Shown piece after piece: positions 1 to 11,807 of a DNA stretch of 64,000 nucleotides (position 1 is the stretch's first letter; the number at the start of each line of letters is the position of its first letter). The DNA is from Sympetrum striolatum (taxonomy: Eukaryota > Arthropoda > Insecta > Odonata > Libellulidae). The position numbers and the translations under genes are program-made. Where the stretch lies: assembly GCA_947579665.1 (NCBI GenBank), contig OX388345.1:31959849-32023848 (forward strand), written 5' to 3'. The notes beneath the pieces were generated by a model. The model saw only the letters and a program-made list of their open reading frames with translations. It did not search any database and had not been told where the DNA came from.

Positions 1-219
1 ATTAATATAATTTACTTTAAATAATTTAATAATTTTACTTTTTTTACTTTAAAATTATTTTATAATCCATTTTTGATAAGATGTGTACATAGAATTGTGT
101 TGTTTTGCAAAACTTATAATTGTTAATGACTAAGTATTCCTAAAGTTTTTAGAAGTAAGTTATATTTCTGTAATTCTTTAGTATTTTATAATATATCTAT
201 ATTCTGGTTGTCTGTTTAT

Positions 220-373
220 TTGTGCACCTCCTGACGAGCCAATTATTGGCTCAGGAGGACCAGAACGGAAACCAATACCTTCAAGTGCAATTTTTTTGTT
301 CAATTTTGTCTAATCTAACCTAATGGACTTTGTACTTGACTCTGTACATACATAGATAAATAAATAAATAATA
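220..373 (+). mobile_element. Probable 3' end of a retroelement with hairpin and TAAA tail
   Basis: A GC-rich hairpin (227-258) is followed by about 95 bases of unique sequence and then a pure TAAA-type repeat at 355-373. A hairpin shortly before a short tandem-repeat tail is a common layout for 3' ends of non-LTR retroelements and their SINE partners. No coding remnant was recognised upstream. It could also be the 3' end of a host transcript, since the tail contains AATAAA-like hexamers. The call rests on structure alone. Confidence 0.35.
227..258 (+). repeat. GC-rich stem-loop
   Basis: The left arm CCTCCTGACGAGCC pairs with the right arm GGCTCAGGAGG across an AATTATT loop, with a three-base bulge (CGA) in the left arm. 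It stands out in strongly AT-rich surroundings, so a conserved RNA structure in a retroelement tail is a reasonable reading. Confidence 0.7.
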
Positions 374-1758
374 TACAATTTTACTGAAAGAAAAAAACAA
401 GTCGATGTTCAGTTACTCTTAGCTCATTTACATAATGTCGTCCTTTGTAAATGAAGAAATTAATAAAAACATGTTTTATAATTATAAAATTATTATTATT
501 AAGATTTATAAATAGAGACATGTTCCTCCTAGATCTAACATATATTTAACACTCTGCTGGTCAATGAATGCCAAGATGAACTATAACTGGAATTTCCGCC
601 ACTAGAGAAAAGAACATCGCTTCTGAAAGAAACACCCAATTTCAGCAACACTTTGGCCAACAAAATGCGTTTTCCATTCATTCCAAAGTCGAGCTAGGAT
701 TAGAAGCTTCATATTCATAAACGCGACCGCCCTTTCACCTGGCGGAACCGATTGCTCCAAGGACGCGCACCGTGACACAATACTCTCTTTGTCTGGATTA
801 CTCGCATTCCTAATTACGTGCGCAGGCGATACAGCCAATTAGCAAGGCTTTGAGGAGGAAAAAAGTCTCTTTAAAATTCCGCCTTTGAGAATCGAGAGAT
901 AATTCCTCTTTCTCACACGGCAACCTTCTGGTAATGGGACGGCAGGCGGATACTTAAAATTCTTAACCAAGCCGCTCGCATTTAGGCTCCTCCGACTCAA
1001 CGTTGGGGTATGTTAGAGATGAGAGACACACTTGGAACTAAACCTAAGCAGGCTAAATGTGAGCTAGGAACCGAATGCCAAATTTCGAGAAACATTCTTA
1101 GACAAGGAGGACGCCCACGGATGTAACGGATACTTGTTACCAAACACCTTTGGAAGAGGACACTTTCTGGATTAGGTGTAAACAAACTCGACAAATTACC
1201 CGAGGGAAGTATCTTAAGCAGAATAAAAACAAAAGGTAAAAATTAACCTAAAAAATATATATCAGTAACTGTAAGATGAAATTTCCGTGAAATATTCTAA
1301 TTCGAATATAATTCTAAAAATCAATAATAGTTCGTTATAGAACTTTAAACTCTTAAGAGAATTCAGATAGAGTTGAAGATAAAATACAGAAAATGAATAT
1401 GATAAAAGTAAAAAGATTTTGAGTCTTACATAAGAGCGTTCAGCTCAAGTATTTAACAGGTATTGCGCTTTCCCAACATTATTTATGTATGACATTACAA
1501 GAAAACATATTTAACGATATTTCCGACCATTTTTTTGATTCTACTTCAATCAACATTTTCGAAAAATTATCATATTACTATACAATGAAATGCTAGAGAA
1601 AACTCAGTTTGTAACATACCTATAATATGGAAATCTGAAAAGGGATAGAGTCACTTAATAACCTAAGAATTTAGACTTTCACTGAAAATACGCTTGAAAG
1701 TATGATTTTGACCCACAGCAAAAAAAGAAAAGAAATGAGGCTTGATGGAACTATAATC
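374..1758. other. AT-rich stretch without a recognised gene
   Basis: Minus-strand open frames of 78 codons (602-838) and 65 codons (997-1194) lie in a slightly more GC-rich patch (about 590-1200). Neither shows a known domain, splice context or repeat pattern, and I treat both as chance frames. Nothing else was recognised. Confidence 0.5.
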
Positions 1759-1770
1759 ATGAGTCTATTT

Positions 1771-1902
1771 ATAAAATAAACGAAGCACCAAAAACCATGA
1801 AAGAATACATGCATATTTACATTTTTATACAATCATTATTATCCATTATTACACATTACGAGTATTATTACTTGATTACTTTTGGTGCTTCGTTCATTCT
1901 AT
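1771..1902. mobile_element. Small foldback (MITE-like) element
   Basis: A perfect 15-base inverted repeat, AACGAAGCACCAAAA at 1779-1793, recurs as its reverse complement at 1880-1894. With two mismatches the arms extend to 23 bases (1771-1793 and 1880-1902). The 86-base interior is AT-rich and non-coding. An 11-base direct repeat, ATGAGTCTATT, lies outside the arms at 1759-1769 and 1934-1944. It is placed unevenly, so it is not a clear target-site duplication. A non-autonomous DNA element is the simplest reading; a transcribed hairpin is the alternative. Confidence 0.55.
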
Positions 1903-1944
1903 ATTTCAACCACCAGCGACCTTTAATTATTATATGAGTCTATT

Positions 1945-4729
1945 CCTTTTTTCTATATGGGACACTTAGAGTATATATGAAGTAAATTAATTGCAAGTCC
2001 ATAGCGATTATCAAGTGTACAGAGGAAGAAAGATACCATAAAACTGGGTTATAGAGTTATCTTCCTTCCGTGGAGCTCTTCTGCAAGAATTTTGGATTTT
2101 AAATTAAAAAAACCGGTCCCATTTAGGAGATTAAGGAAATAGATACATAAAATATAAAAGGATAATAATTTTACGATAATATAAACTGAAATATAATTAC
2201 GAATATCTGCGATATTACGCCTACTAAGCTAAATAAAAATAATAATGCTCGAAGCAGAACAGAAAAATGATTTTTTCGAATGGCTATAAACATTAGGAAC
2301 ATAAACTAAAATTGTATTCCATTGTCAGTAATGAAATATCGTTTGAGCATGCTATTTCTACTATGAATGCATATCGATAACTCCGATTTTATGTTCGCGT
2401 TAGGTTTTCAAAGGGAAACATTAAATAGAAGCGAGTGTTTTTCAGAGCGGAAAGAGCTTTTTCATTCATAGAGAGGAACTCCGAAAATTTGGACCAGAGC
2501 CAAGTTTCTTTAGGCGAAGTCTCGAACACAAAATAGGAGAGGCGAGAAACACAAGGGCCACTAACACAAAGGAATCCTGGACTTAATATGAACTACAGCT
2601 CACTTATAAATTCTCACACGAAAATATTTGAATAACCACCTTTTAGCGAGGCAATAAATTAACTAACTTCCATAAGAAAGGCAAGCAATTAATTGGAATT
2701 ATTAAGATATCTTTTTTTCATAAAATAGATGCTCCAATGCCATATAAACATACACGTATAGGATTCAGGGAATATGGAGTTTAAATCAAGTTAACCCTTT
2801 CAGACCCTGCAATATATTGGACGTCATTTACAGTGCTGATTATACCTTATTCATATTAATTAAACATTTACTTTTATGGTTTTGCCTCTTTAATTTTAAT
2901 ATTATGTACATCCTGTACCGTAAGAGTGTCATAATTAGATTGTATTACTTATTGAATATCTAAAACATTGACTAAATTCAAAAATATAATTTTCTTCATA
3001 GAAAAAATTCAGGTTTAAAAGGATTCAAATAAAAATATTACAATTTTACTGATGAGTGAACATTCGGCGGCATATTTAATTTTCCTTACAAAGAATTTTA
3101 TCGAGGTTATTAATGTTAACAGATAAAATGAAAAAATGCACTTCATTAATTTTAGAATTATCATTAGCAATGCACTCAGTTCATGTTAAGAATCATCATT
3201 CGTCACTATCAGTTGTTCGCAATTTATTTTGATTTTTTGCATTAAATTAATTTCATAATTATTTATCTTCGTAAAGAAAATCTAAATACTGGACAAAATA
3301 TTAGTATTATACACACATAAAATGATTTCCAATACTTTTTAAATTTGTTTTAATCTATTCCTGTTCAACTAAAGTAAAATCTTTGAGGAGTTCCTTTCTT
3401 TAGGTTCGTCCTATCTTTGAATCAGTCGAATTCTAAAAAAATTTGAATTGAGAAGTACAAGAAGGTCTGAGGTTGATACATGTGTCCTATATATGGCGCC
3501 AAAGATTCTTCCTTGGCAAAATCTCATAAACTATGTCTCTTGCATACGACGATCAACTACAAAATTAAAACGGTATTTAAAAGATACACCTACAAACGCA
3601 GATGAACTAGAATACGTCGAAAGCAAGAGTAAACGAATACAAATGAAAACAAGGTACGGAAGGAATGGAAGATCTAAAACAAAGGCTTAAAAAGGTTGGG
3701 TTCCCGAGAATTGCTGTCGCGCGTGAAATTAAGCTTCCGAGGGTTAATTATAGCGGACGGGGGATGCGAGAGGGCGAAAAGGACCTTTCAATCGACGAGC
3801 CACTTGTCCTTCCAATCACCTTTACTCCTTTTAAGCTGTCCTTTAGTATATAGTTGCATAAATCGCTGATGAATAACTGTACTATTTTTCGATATTTAAA
3901 ATTTGTGCCTGCACGGAGATTTGAAACAAAAGTTACGGGTTAATACAGCCTAAACTTGTCTCTAATCAAGGGACCAAGACTAGCTGTAACTAACAAGCTT
4001 ATTTTTTTTTAATTACCTCTTTTTGATTTGAACTATATATGATACTAATCGCAATATAAGCTACAGAAAAACTCTCTACTAACAGATTTTATAGACTGCT
4101 TTACATTTATCTTACGAAAAATAAGTTATAATATTGATAGAATCGTATTAGAGATCGTGGTTGATCGAGATTCGAGATAAACCAAGGACGAAATTAAGGG
4201 AGAAAAAATGAAAAGTAACATTCTAGAAAAATTAATTTAAAAATTAAATGAAAGGCGAGAAGTTCCTCAGACATTACATATTTCTAAGATAATTATTGCG
4301 CCGGTGAACCTGAAAGTAATTTTAATAAAATAATTTTGTTTCAAGATACGATGAATTTATATAAGGTACTTAATTTATTTTTGTATTTTCTTCTTTGCCT
4401 TTTTTCAGCTTCTTGAACCGTTATTACTTATTTATAATCTAAATACTGGACGAGCTTTTACCAAGCGAAATTATGTTTATAATGTTTATATGTTCAGTAT
4501 GTCTATTATGTTCATATAATTTAACATATAATTGTCAAAACTAGTTTAAGCTAGTTAAAACTTTATAACTCAATTCTAAATTAGTTATACGTTTTGTCAG
4601 AATTTTATGTTAATATGTTATAACTTGCTCTCTTCTGTACATTCTAATGACTTTCTTTTTTTTCTAGTCCTATATAGCGCTTTTATCTACTACCATATTT
4701 AAATTTAGTTTTCTATATGTAGGTTTCGC
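1945..4729. other. AT-rich stretch without a recognised gene
   Basis: Two short plus-strand open frames overlap at 3448-3853 (80 and 62 codons). Both are rich in K, R and S and have no recognisable domain. I see no RNA gene or paired repeat. A 15-base match, ATCTAAATACTGGAC at 3280 and 4437, is within what chance gives in this composition. Confidence 0.5.
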
Positions 4730-4936
4730 AGGTTTTTTTTTGAGGGTGTTTTCCTGCGGTGGAAATTTTTTCCTATGCTCTTAGCTTAGGTTTTTAATCC
4801 ACATAGCAGTTTCCTTCTCTGTACTTTTGCAATCTATCTATTTCTTTCTGTTCTCACATGACAAAGGGTTAGGTGTAAGAAGAGACTTGATAGTCTCAAT
4901 CTCGCCCTGAATAAAGTCCTTTATTATTATTATTAA
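4730..4936 (+). mobile_element. Dispersed retroelement 3' tail, copy A
   Basis: This is one of three copies of a family defined by the 3' end GTCTCAATCTCGCCC, a few bases, then AATAAAGTC and a TTA-type microsatellite (4919-4936). Copy C (33111-33325, minus) matches along most of the length, including the upstream block GTGTTTTCCTGC-GTGG and the block GGAAGAAGAGAC (AAGAAGAGAC here) just before the conserved end. Copy B (17746-17935, minus) shares the 3' end. A conserved 3' end with a microsatellite tail and variable 5' extent is typical of target-primed retroelements such as LINEs or SINEs. No open frame was seen. Confidence 0.7.
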
Positions 4937-5132
4937 TTCTATTTTTAGATTCATAATGTCATTTTAACCAAGATTTATCCAAAGCTACTATTTCAACAAC
5001 TTTTAGAATGCTGTCCAGATGCATCGTAAAACAATCCAACGCGAAAAATTAGTTACACTCAATATCTTTATTAAGTCCACTTTTATACAAAGTTTTGCCT
5101 TTTAATCATGAACAAAATATATCCGTACACCC

Positions 5133-5256
5133 ACTTCTTAAATAGATCACATAATAACATATGATGGTCAATATATAATTAGTTTCGTTATTTTAACCTG
5201 AACATACACTTCTTATGCATATTTCATAATAAGATATGATGGTAATTAGAATAATT
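5133..5256. repeat. Degenerate direct repeat, about 75-bp period
   Basis: CACTTCTT at 5133 and 5208 begins two related segments. Each continues with CATAATAA(C/G)ATATGATGG and then AT-rich sequence. The second unit is incomplete. This is a local duplication with no coding content. Confidence 0.5.
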
Positions 5257-5289
5257 TTACCCTGATTTTTTCTATTGATGCATTAGACA

Positions 5290-5770
5290 TTTTTACTCGG
5301 AAGTCCCGGAAGAGATAGCGTCCGGTTTTCGTAACTGGACATCCCGTCCAACAATCCCATCCTTCGCGTGGAGCCAATATATCGGCGGTGACGAAACATC
5401 CGGGGTTGAGCGGGGGCGGACGGATTTAGGGATCGAATCCCAGGCTACCATTTTAAAAGCTCTTCCGGAACCCCAGAGACAATGCATAGGCGTTAATAGC
5501 ACTCGGCGGCGCCAGAAGATCCCTGGGCGATGAGGGACATATCCGCCGGGGACTCGCGGATGCCCACGCCAAAAACACCGATCGATCGGAAGACGAGAAT
5601 AATATCGGAGGGTATTTCGGGTGACGGTCAACCGGAACGACTGTTAGGGCCGGGCGCGTGCGGCAATTGTCAATGTCGTGTTTAAGTCTATATCGGGAGA
5701 GAGAAAAGTGAGCCGCGGGTAAATATAGATCGTGATTGCAATGAGTCCCGATGCATTAGTAATCCGGAGG
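5290..5770. other. Isolated CpG-rich island
   Basis: About 480 bases of roughly balanced, CpG-rich sequence lie abruptly inside AT-rich DNA. The minus strand holds an open frame of 112 codons (5293-5631) with many R, P and G residues and no recognisable domain. The reverse complement near 5425-5440 contains a tRNA B-box-like string (GGATTCGATCC), one insertion away from the Pol III consensus. The island could be a CpG-rich promoter, an old repeat or an exon; the sequence does not decide. Confidence 0.4.
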
Positions 5771-8170
5771 GAATCTCGGGATACTTTGACTCTTATTTCA
5801 TCAATGATTTTAGCATCTTGATCTTTCCTGATGATATTTCTGTAGATCCAAGAAGATGTGGAAGACAGCGATGATGATGGAGATAGACAACTTACGTTTT
5901 GATAGTCAATTAATTGTAATGTTGATTAAAGTTCATAATATGCTAACATATTAAATTTTACTAATTTCATGAAAACATTGATAAGTATTTTATTAATAAA
6001 TAAATATAATATTAGCTATTCTTTTATAACCTACAACAAAAAGTTCAGGAACTAATTCAAAACATTTGGAAACAAATATACTTTGTAAATAGACTTATTA
6101 TTTTTCAAGATGAACTATCGTTAAAAAATATCAAAACCAGGATGGTAAAAATTTTCAGTATTAATTGATATTTAATATATTAAATTAGTCACCTAACGAT
6201 CAATAAAGCGATTTCGACTGAAGATGCTACGAAAAACTGCGAAAAGGGCTACTACACCCAAGCACTGTAAAACATAAATACACAAAATGAGCCCGGAAGT
6301 GGGTCACGCCTTATGGACAAGACAAGTGCCACCATACTTTTAGCATAGATTTACTATGTAAGAGTTGATGTTATTCATCTTTAATTCCACAAAATATAGT
6401 CTGATAAGAAATTTAGGAACATCAGCGGAATTTACTTCTTGAAAGTGTATGCATAAAATTTTGATGTTAAAAATATAATTATAGTATTTGCATTTAAAAA
6501 TACATTTTATTAATAAGAAAGTTGAAAAATAAAATTAAACTACGGCAATGAAATAATTAACTAATAAAGTTATTACTATTTCTGTAAAAAACAGAGATTC
6601 TAAAAAAAAACGATTCAAAGAAGAAAATTAAATGGGAAGCATCAAACTTAGATAATAGAATCGTAAAGCTTAATGGGATAGTTCCTGAATCACGCTTTGA
6701 AAACAAGAATAAAAAAAATGAAAGAAATACACCACAGGAAGTCATAAAACAAATTATTACAGGAGTGAAATCTTAGAAAAAATTATGTAACGCATGTACG
6801 AAAAATTTATTCAGTTTTTACTGAAAGTTTTCAGCTAAATGCTGTTCTGGAAAATTCTGGAAAACAAATTTAATTTACGATGGTTTAAACTATAATAAAT
6901 CTAGAGACGAAATTATAAAGCAAGAAAGATAATTCGATTCTCTGAAGAATTTTAATCGAATCCTTGACTTTCTTAGTCGCTGACGACATTGCTAGTCCGG
7001 TAATGTTAAATTTAAATCGTGGCTTATGCATATCTATGCTTACTATTACTTGCGTTTTATTCCTGCTGAATCTAATGATTATGTAACATGTTATAAAAGC
7101 ACAATAAATATACTTTCCTTGTTTCAATGTATTCTTAAGCGGTGAACTTAAATTTAAATTGGATGCAGTTTGAATTAAAAGAGTCATAGGTTTTTCTTAC
7201 TAATTAAAGAATGATAACGTTTCGAAAGACAGAAACGAGGGCTGAATGCAAACTTCATCTGCAGCGAAAAATTTGAATAATTATTAATTATTATTAATAA
7301 TTAATAATATTTAATTACAAGACATTCAAGGTGAAAGAAAACCTTTTAATCTACGACTCAAAATTTAAGGCGAATAAATCCAGTAATTTCGAAGCATATA
7401 AATCCCTTTAAAAAGATACATCCTTTTTATTGACCTGAATTCCTCCTCGTAAAAAATCCCGAAAAACAGAGAAAAGGATATTCTGAGTTCGGGATACACG
7501 CCGCAGGAACGCAAACAATTCTTAGAACCCGCAGGATCAACAAATCAACACAGGAGCGAACATTGTGAGCCAGTTCGACAAACCATTAACGTCCATTACG
7601 AGCACTCCAAGGAAAACACATAAAAGCGATACCTAACGCGAAATGGATGTCCGAAACCGCCAAATCGCTAAGAAGACAAAACACGATTAAAATTAATCGA
7701 CCGCTTTGCTACGGAGCGTAAACAGTTTACGAGGCTGGGAAAAGATCTCAAGGCAACTAAACTTCCTTTCTTCGCGTCCATTTCATCCCAGCGCTGACTC
7801 GTCAATCACTCTCAGGAACTGTTTGAAAAGTAATCGGGCCCATAGACCGTTTGGTAACTCACTTCCTCTAGCATTAGCTACCAAGAGCTAGGATGGAATC
7901 TAGATATATACTTTACTCTGACTTGAGAATTAGATATATACCCCACGAGCCAGCAGTGGTGTATGGCAAATTGTGTGGGAACTCCGTAATTCCAACTTAA
8001 TCTACCCAAATTAGTTTATCTAAGAGACTGCGGAAAGAAAAACCATAAGTAATTATCTCTTTATACGATTACTTCCTTACGTTTTGCGTAACGCTTTGTC
8101 GATACTTTTTGGAGATACCTTTTGTTCTTTACCGGAACTAAAATTTTATTTACTTCGTTTAAAGATTCTG
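5771..8170. other. AT-rich stretch without a recognised gene
   Basis: Short open frames occur at 6557-6745 and 6885-7187 (minus) and at 7706-7891 (plus), none with a recognisable motif. An AT-only self-complementary stretch at about 7275-7312 (TTATTAATTATTATTAATAA core) could form a cruciform but is compositionally simple. Nothing else is supported. Confidence 0.5.
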
Positions 8171-8279
8171 AGAGCTTTCTGATAACCATGCGGGCAGCGC
8201 GTTCGGCTACGGTGAAAGCAGTCAGGGTTCGATTCCCGGTGGGAGCCCATGACCTAGTCTGTCGAAGCACCTTAAACAA
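8171..8279 (+). mobile_element. tRNA-derived SINE, copy 1
   Basis: The unit has a perfect Pol III B box (GGTTCGATTCC, 8226-8236), a degraded A box near 8184-8194 and a remnant acceptor stem: 5' GAGCTTT near 8172 against 3' GGAGCCC at 8242-8248. It aligns with copy 2 (16340-16565, minus strand) from AGAGCT through TAGCGCGTT-like and GGTGAAAGC blocks to GGAGCCCAT. A short body follows with TGT-GAAGC and AAACAA in both. The shared body beyond the tRNA part marks a SINE rather than a decayed tRNA gene. Minus-strand reading through this unit gives a spurious 72-codon frame (8061-8279). Confidence 0.75.
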
Positions 8280-11200
8280 TACTATAAAAATTTCTTAACT
8301 TTTTTCGAAAAGCTTCCGGCGGTAATCAGATCTTCAAACCTGGAACGTATTCCACCGAGATAATTTATCATAACCAGCTACTGCCGTACCTAAAACTAGT
8401 AGATGGGAATGAGGTTTATTAAACAAGATGAGGAGTGAGGCAGTTTGCCATTGGTCCCCTCACCGATCCAGAATGCTATACAAGCAACAAGTAATTCACA
8501 ATGCCTCTACGACTAACAATTTTCTGGGAATTCCATAAGGAAAGACATAAATAGTGTCATTATTCAGCATCAATACCTCAATATGTTTAATGTCATCGTA
8601 AATTAACAAGGTTGTGAAAAACGCAGATGAAATTTAGACCTGCCTCTATCATGTACTAAAAGACAAACGAAAAATATTCCATTCATGGGGACATAATAGC
8701 AGGAACTAACAGGAATTCCGTAAAACTCCTTTTATTTCCCTCTTCGACGTGCTCAAAACTTTTCAATCGCCGAGGAGACAATTTCCGACGGACGACCGCC
8801 GTTCTCGGAAGCACGTAGAAAGACCGCAAACTCCGTTACTATTTACGGTCGCAATGAGCAATCGATATTCTGCGAGAAGTGAGATTAACTCGACATATAG
8901 TCTTACGGCTCCGTCTTTTTTTTCCGCGGGGAAATGACAACATGCATTGCGGGGTAAACGGTTCTGACGTGTGAAGGAAGAGAAATTAGCCGGAAACCGC
9001 TTCCTGAATTGCACAGCGGCGCCGTTGCAAAGCGTCGATAACAGCTTTTGATTTAATGTCGAACCTTACCGAGATTGCAGAAAGAGTAAAGTCGTTGATA
9101 GATTGTTGCGATGGAGATGATAAAGAGACAAGATTCGGCATTTAATGATGGGAAGATTTCAACACAATACCCATTTACCTTATCTATGCATGCAACAGGG
9201 ATTTCTTGCAACAAATATTTCTCGGAAATTGCATAAATATTAACCATCCGTATAAACTATAGGATGGGTATATGCTAACAATACGTTAATAGGCGTTAAA
9301 TGTAACCAGTGTGAAGAGATTCCATTCGACACGTCAATGACAATGGAAATCAGATACATATTTAATAGTGGTAGTGATCTGAGAAATAAAAGAAGTACAT
9401 TACGTGAGTAACCAGCAAGTATCAATTTACACAAAGGCGTTCCATAGCTGCAATTCATTACGTAAGACATTATTTATAGCAAGAGATAAAAGGGCTCTAA
9501 AATGTTTCTTTTTGGAGCGCTGTTAATTTTTCTAAATCATTGAAGGAGTACCTTATCTTCCCCTTAATATTGGCGATTGGTTAGTAAAATTAAACGCTGG
9601 AACTGAGGAGTTCATTTTCGGCTGACAAATAAATAATGTCAAAAATAATAATGCAATAATAATAATTTAATTTAAACATTTCATTTTAAGCATTAAAAAC
9701 TTGAAGATGATTATATAAGCATTCGAAATTTTGAAGTCTCATTCTCTGAAGAGTGGTTTTAATTCTACCCCTACGATTTCGCTGAAGCTCTGCCTCCAAA
9801 AGAAATTCTTCGTTACTTTTATTAGTAGATTCTTTAATATGGAAAATACCAATTTGCCGTACTACTATGCTCTCCTCATGATTTCTGTCGAGTGGCGATG
9901 GATTTCCTACCTTGATCCTAGACTCCAACATTTCACGATTGTATAGAGCGATCTTGTTTCAGGAGAGCGCTGCACACGATAATTAAAAATATTAACTAAA
10001 ACTTTCAAAAATAAATAACTACCGCTATGCGAGTGTATCTCTTATTTTAAGGAAATATTTTCAGCAAAATATAAAATTTTACCAATTGAAAAAAATCAAA
10101 TATCATTCACAAAAGGGAAATTAGTAGGGCACTTATGTTGCAGCAGTAGTAGCTAACATTCAAATCTTTGATTGGCCATAATAAGTGAACTGTAGCTCTA
10201 GGTAATATATTATATTTTCCAAAAAATGATTTATTGAGCTGGTATGGAAAAATTAACTTAAATCTTTCCAAACAAAATCAAGATAATTCAAAAAGTTAAG
10301 CATCCATAAAGTTAGTCGTTAATGTGCAGTCATTATACAGCCAAGTAGTTTTAATTCTTACTCTTAATTTGACGAATATCAAATTCACGATCAGTAAATC
10401 TTATGAAAGGTTCTCGCGATCCACAAAGGAGTTATTTACCAATTTAGATAGCCTTATTTTGCTTCTCAGAGCTCCATTTTCCCACAACAAATGAAATGGC
10501 ATGCGATAAAAGCAGCGTGGAAACGAGAGACCTTGGCCCTGAGTCTCTAAACCAGATAATTAAGTAAATATACTGCCACTTTCGACTCATCTGCCCGTGA
10601 AAACGTCACTTTTCCTCCACTTTTAATCCCTCACATAACGACTCGAGAGCTCTTCCGCCGAATTCCCCGAAAGATGTAAATCAACCAATTAAAAAAGATC
10701 TTCCGCGGTTGAAACCCGCTTTTTAATGGCGAAAAAGGCCACCTCGACCGCGTAATGCTACACTAGCCATTCGGCGAACTCGTTAAACATTTCTGAATCA
10801 ACAATTAGAAGCATAACGAACTTGTGGGTACTACGGTCAAGGAGATCCTCCCTCGTTAAACGCTCGGGTAAACAATATTCCCGGATTAAAACGCTCTGGG
10901 TCGCATTTCTGAATTAACCACACGCTTAACTCTTAGCGATTAAAGACGCTCTGAAGAGAGGGGACGGCAGTTAAAAACCTATACGAGCGAAATTTACGGC
11001 TCGGCTCAGCTAGTAACTGCGTCGTATGAACTAGACGCAACTGCGTGAACAACAGCGGACCCTGGGATAACTTCCCCCGGGATCTCCATGCCCCGAAGAC
11101 GGCAAAAAAACAAACAGCGGGCGAAGAAGAATTTACGGGCAGGAAGGAGCTGCTGCAGCTTTCAGCACGCAAAGGCGGATTAAGGGATGGCGCCCAGCGT

Positions 11201-11770
11201 ACGGTCGGTTCGTATCAATCAGGGAATCCGCTGTCCCGCGAAGACAAGATGCGGTAAATAAGGAAGGAGCAGATGGAGAAGAGGTTACTATCAAACCTAA
11301 ATCCCGGAAGCACGCGTCGCAACTTTCGGTTTGACATTCGCGCTCATGCCAACGGATGCAGACTCGAAAATAAGGTGAGGGAGCAGTGAACTTTCAGGTT
11401 AATTTCACCGTACTTCTCCAGCAATATGTCGCAGCGAGTTCCATCATTGATGTATGGAGGAAGCTTGTATTCTTATCGTAGGTTAAATTAGCGTTGATGG
11501 TTTACTTTGATGGTATGCCGTGACAGAATAAAAACAGATGGTAGAATCAACACTTTAAGTTATACAATAAGATATTAAATTCACACATTCACGACTCAAG
11601 TTTCAATGCATAGCATCATCCTCAGGAAATTCTCAAAAATTACTCAGTATATGTAGTCACAAATTAAGTTAATTTATTAAATAAGGGACAAGAATGTTTT
11701 TATAAATTATATATTAAATATAATTATTGGCGAGATATTTTATCAATCAAAGTGTTAATTCTACAATCTT
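8280..11770. other. Mixed stretch without a recognised gene
   Basis: Overlapping short open frames on both strands (8749-9014, 9053-9470, 9686-9946, 10933-11257) show no domain. The part at 10600-11400 is more GC- and CpG-rich, which lengthens chance frames. No RNA gene or paired repeat was seen. Confidence 0.45.
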
Positions 11771-11807
11771 ATTTTATTCTATAAATATTATTTTTATAGA
11801 ATAAAAT
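11771..11807. repeat. Perfect AT-rich inverted repeat
   Basis: ATTTTATTCTATAAA (11771-11785) pairs exactly with TTTATAGAATAAAAT (11793-11807) across a seven-base loop. A perfect 15-bp stem is notable even in AT-rich DNA. There are no flanking duplications or coding content. It may be a recent foldback or a cruciform-forming site. Confidence 0.7.

Noticed and set aside
3280..4451. Shared 15-base string ATCTAAATACTGGAC as a repeat family
   Set aside because: One or two 15-base matches are expected by chance in 64 kb of AT-biased sequence, and the flanks do not align.
8061..8279. 72-codon minus-strand frame with SWAPTGNRTLTAF
   Set aside because: This peptide comes from reading a SINE's tRNA-like head on the wrong strand.
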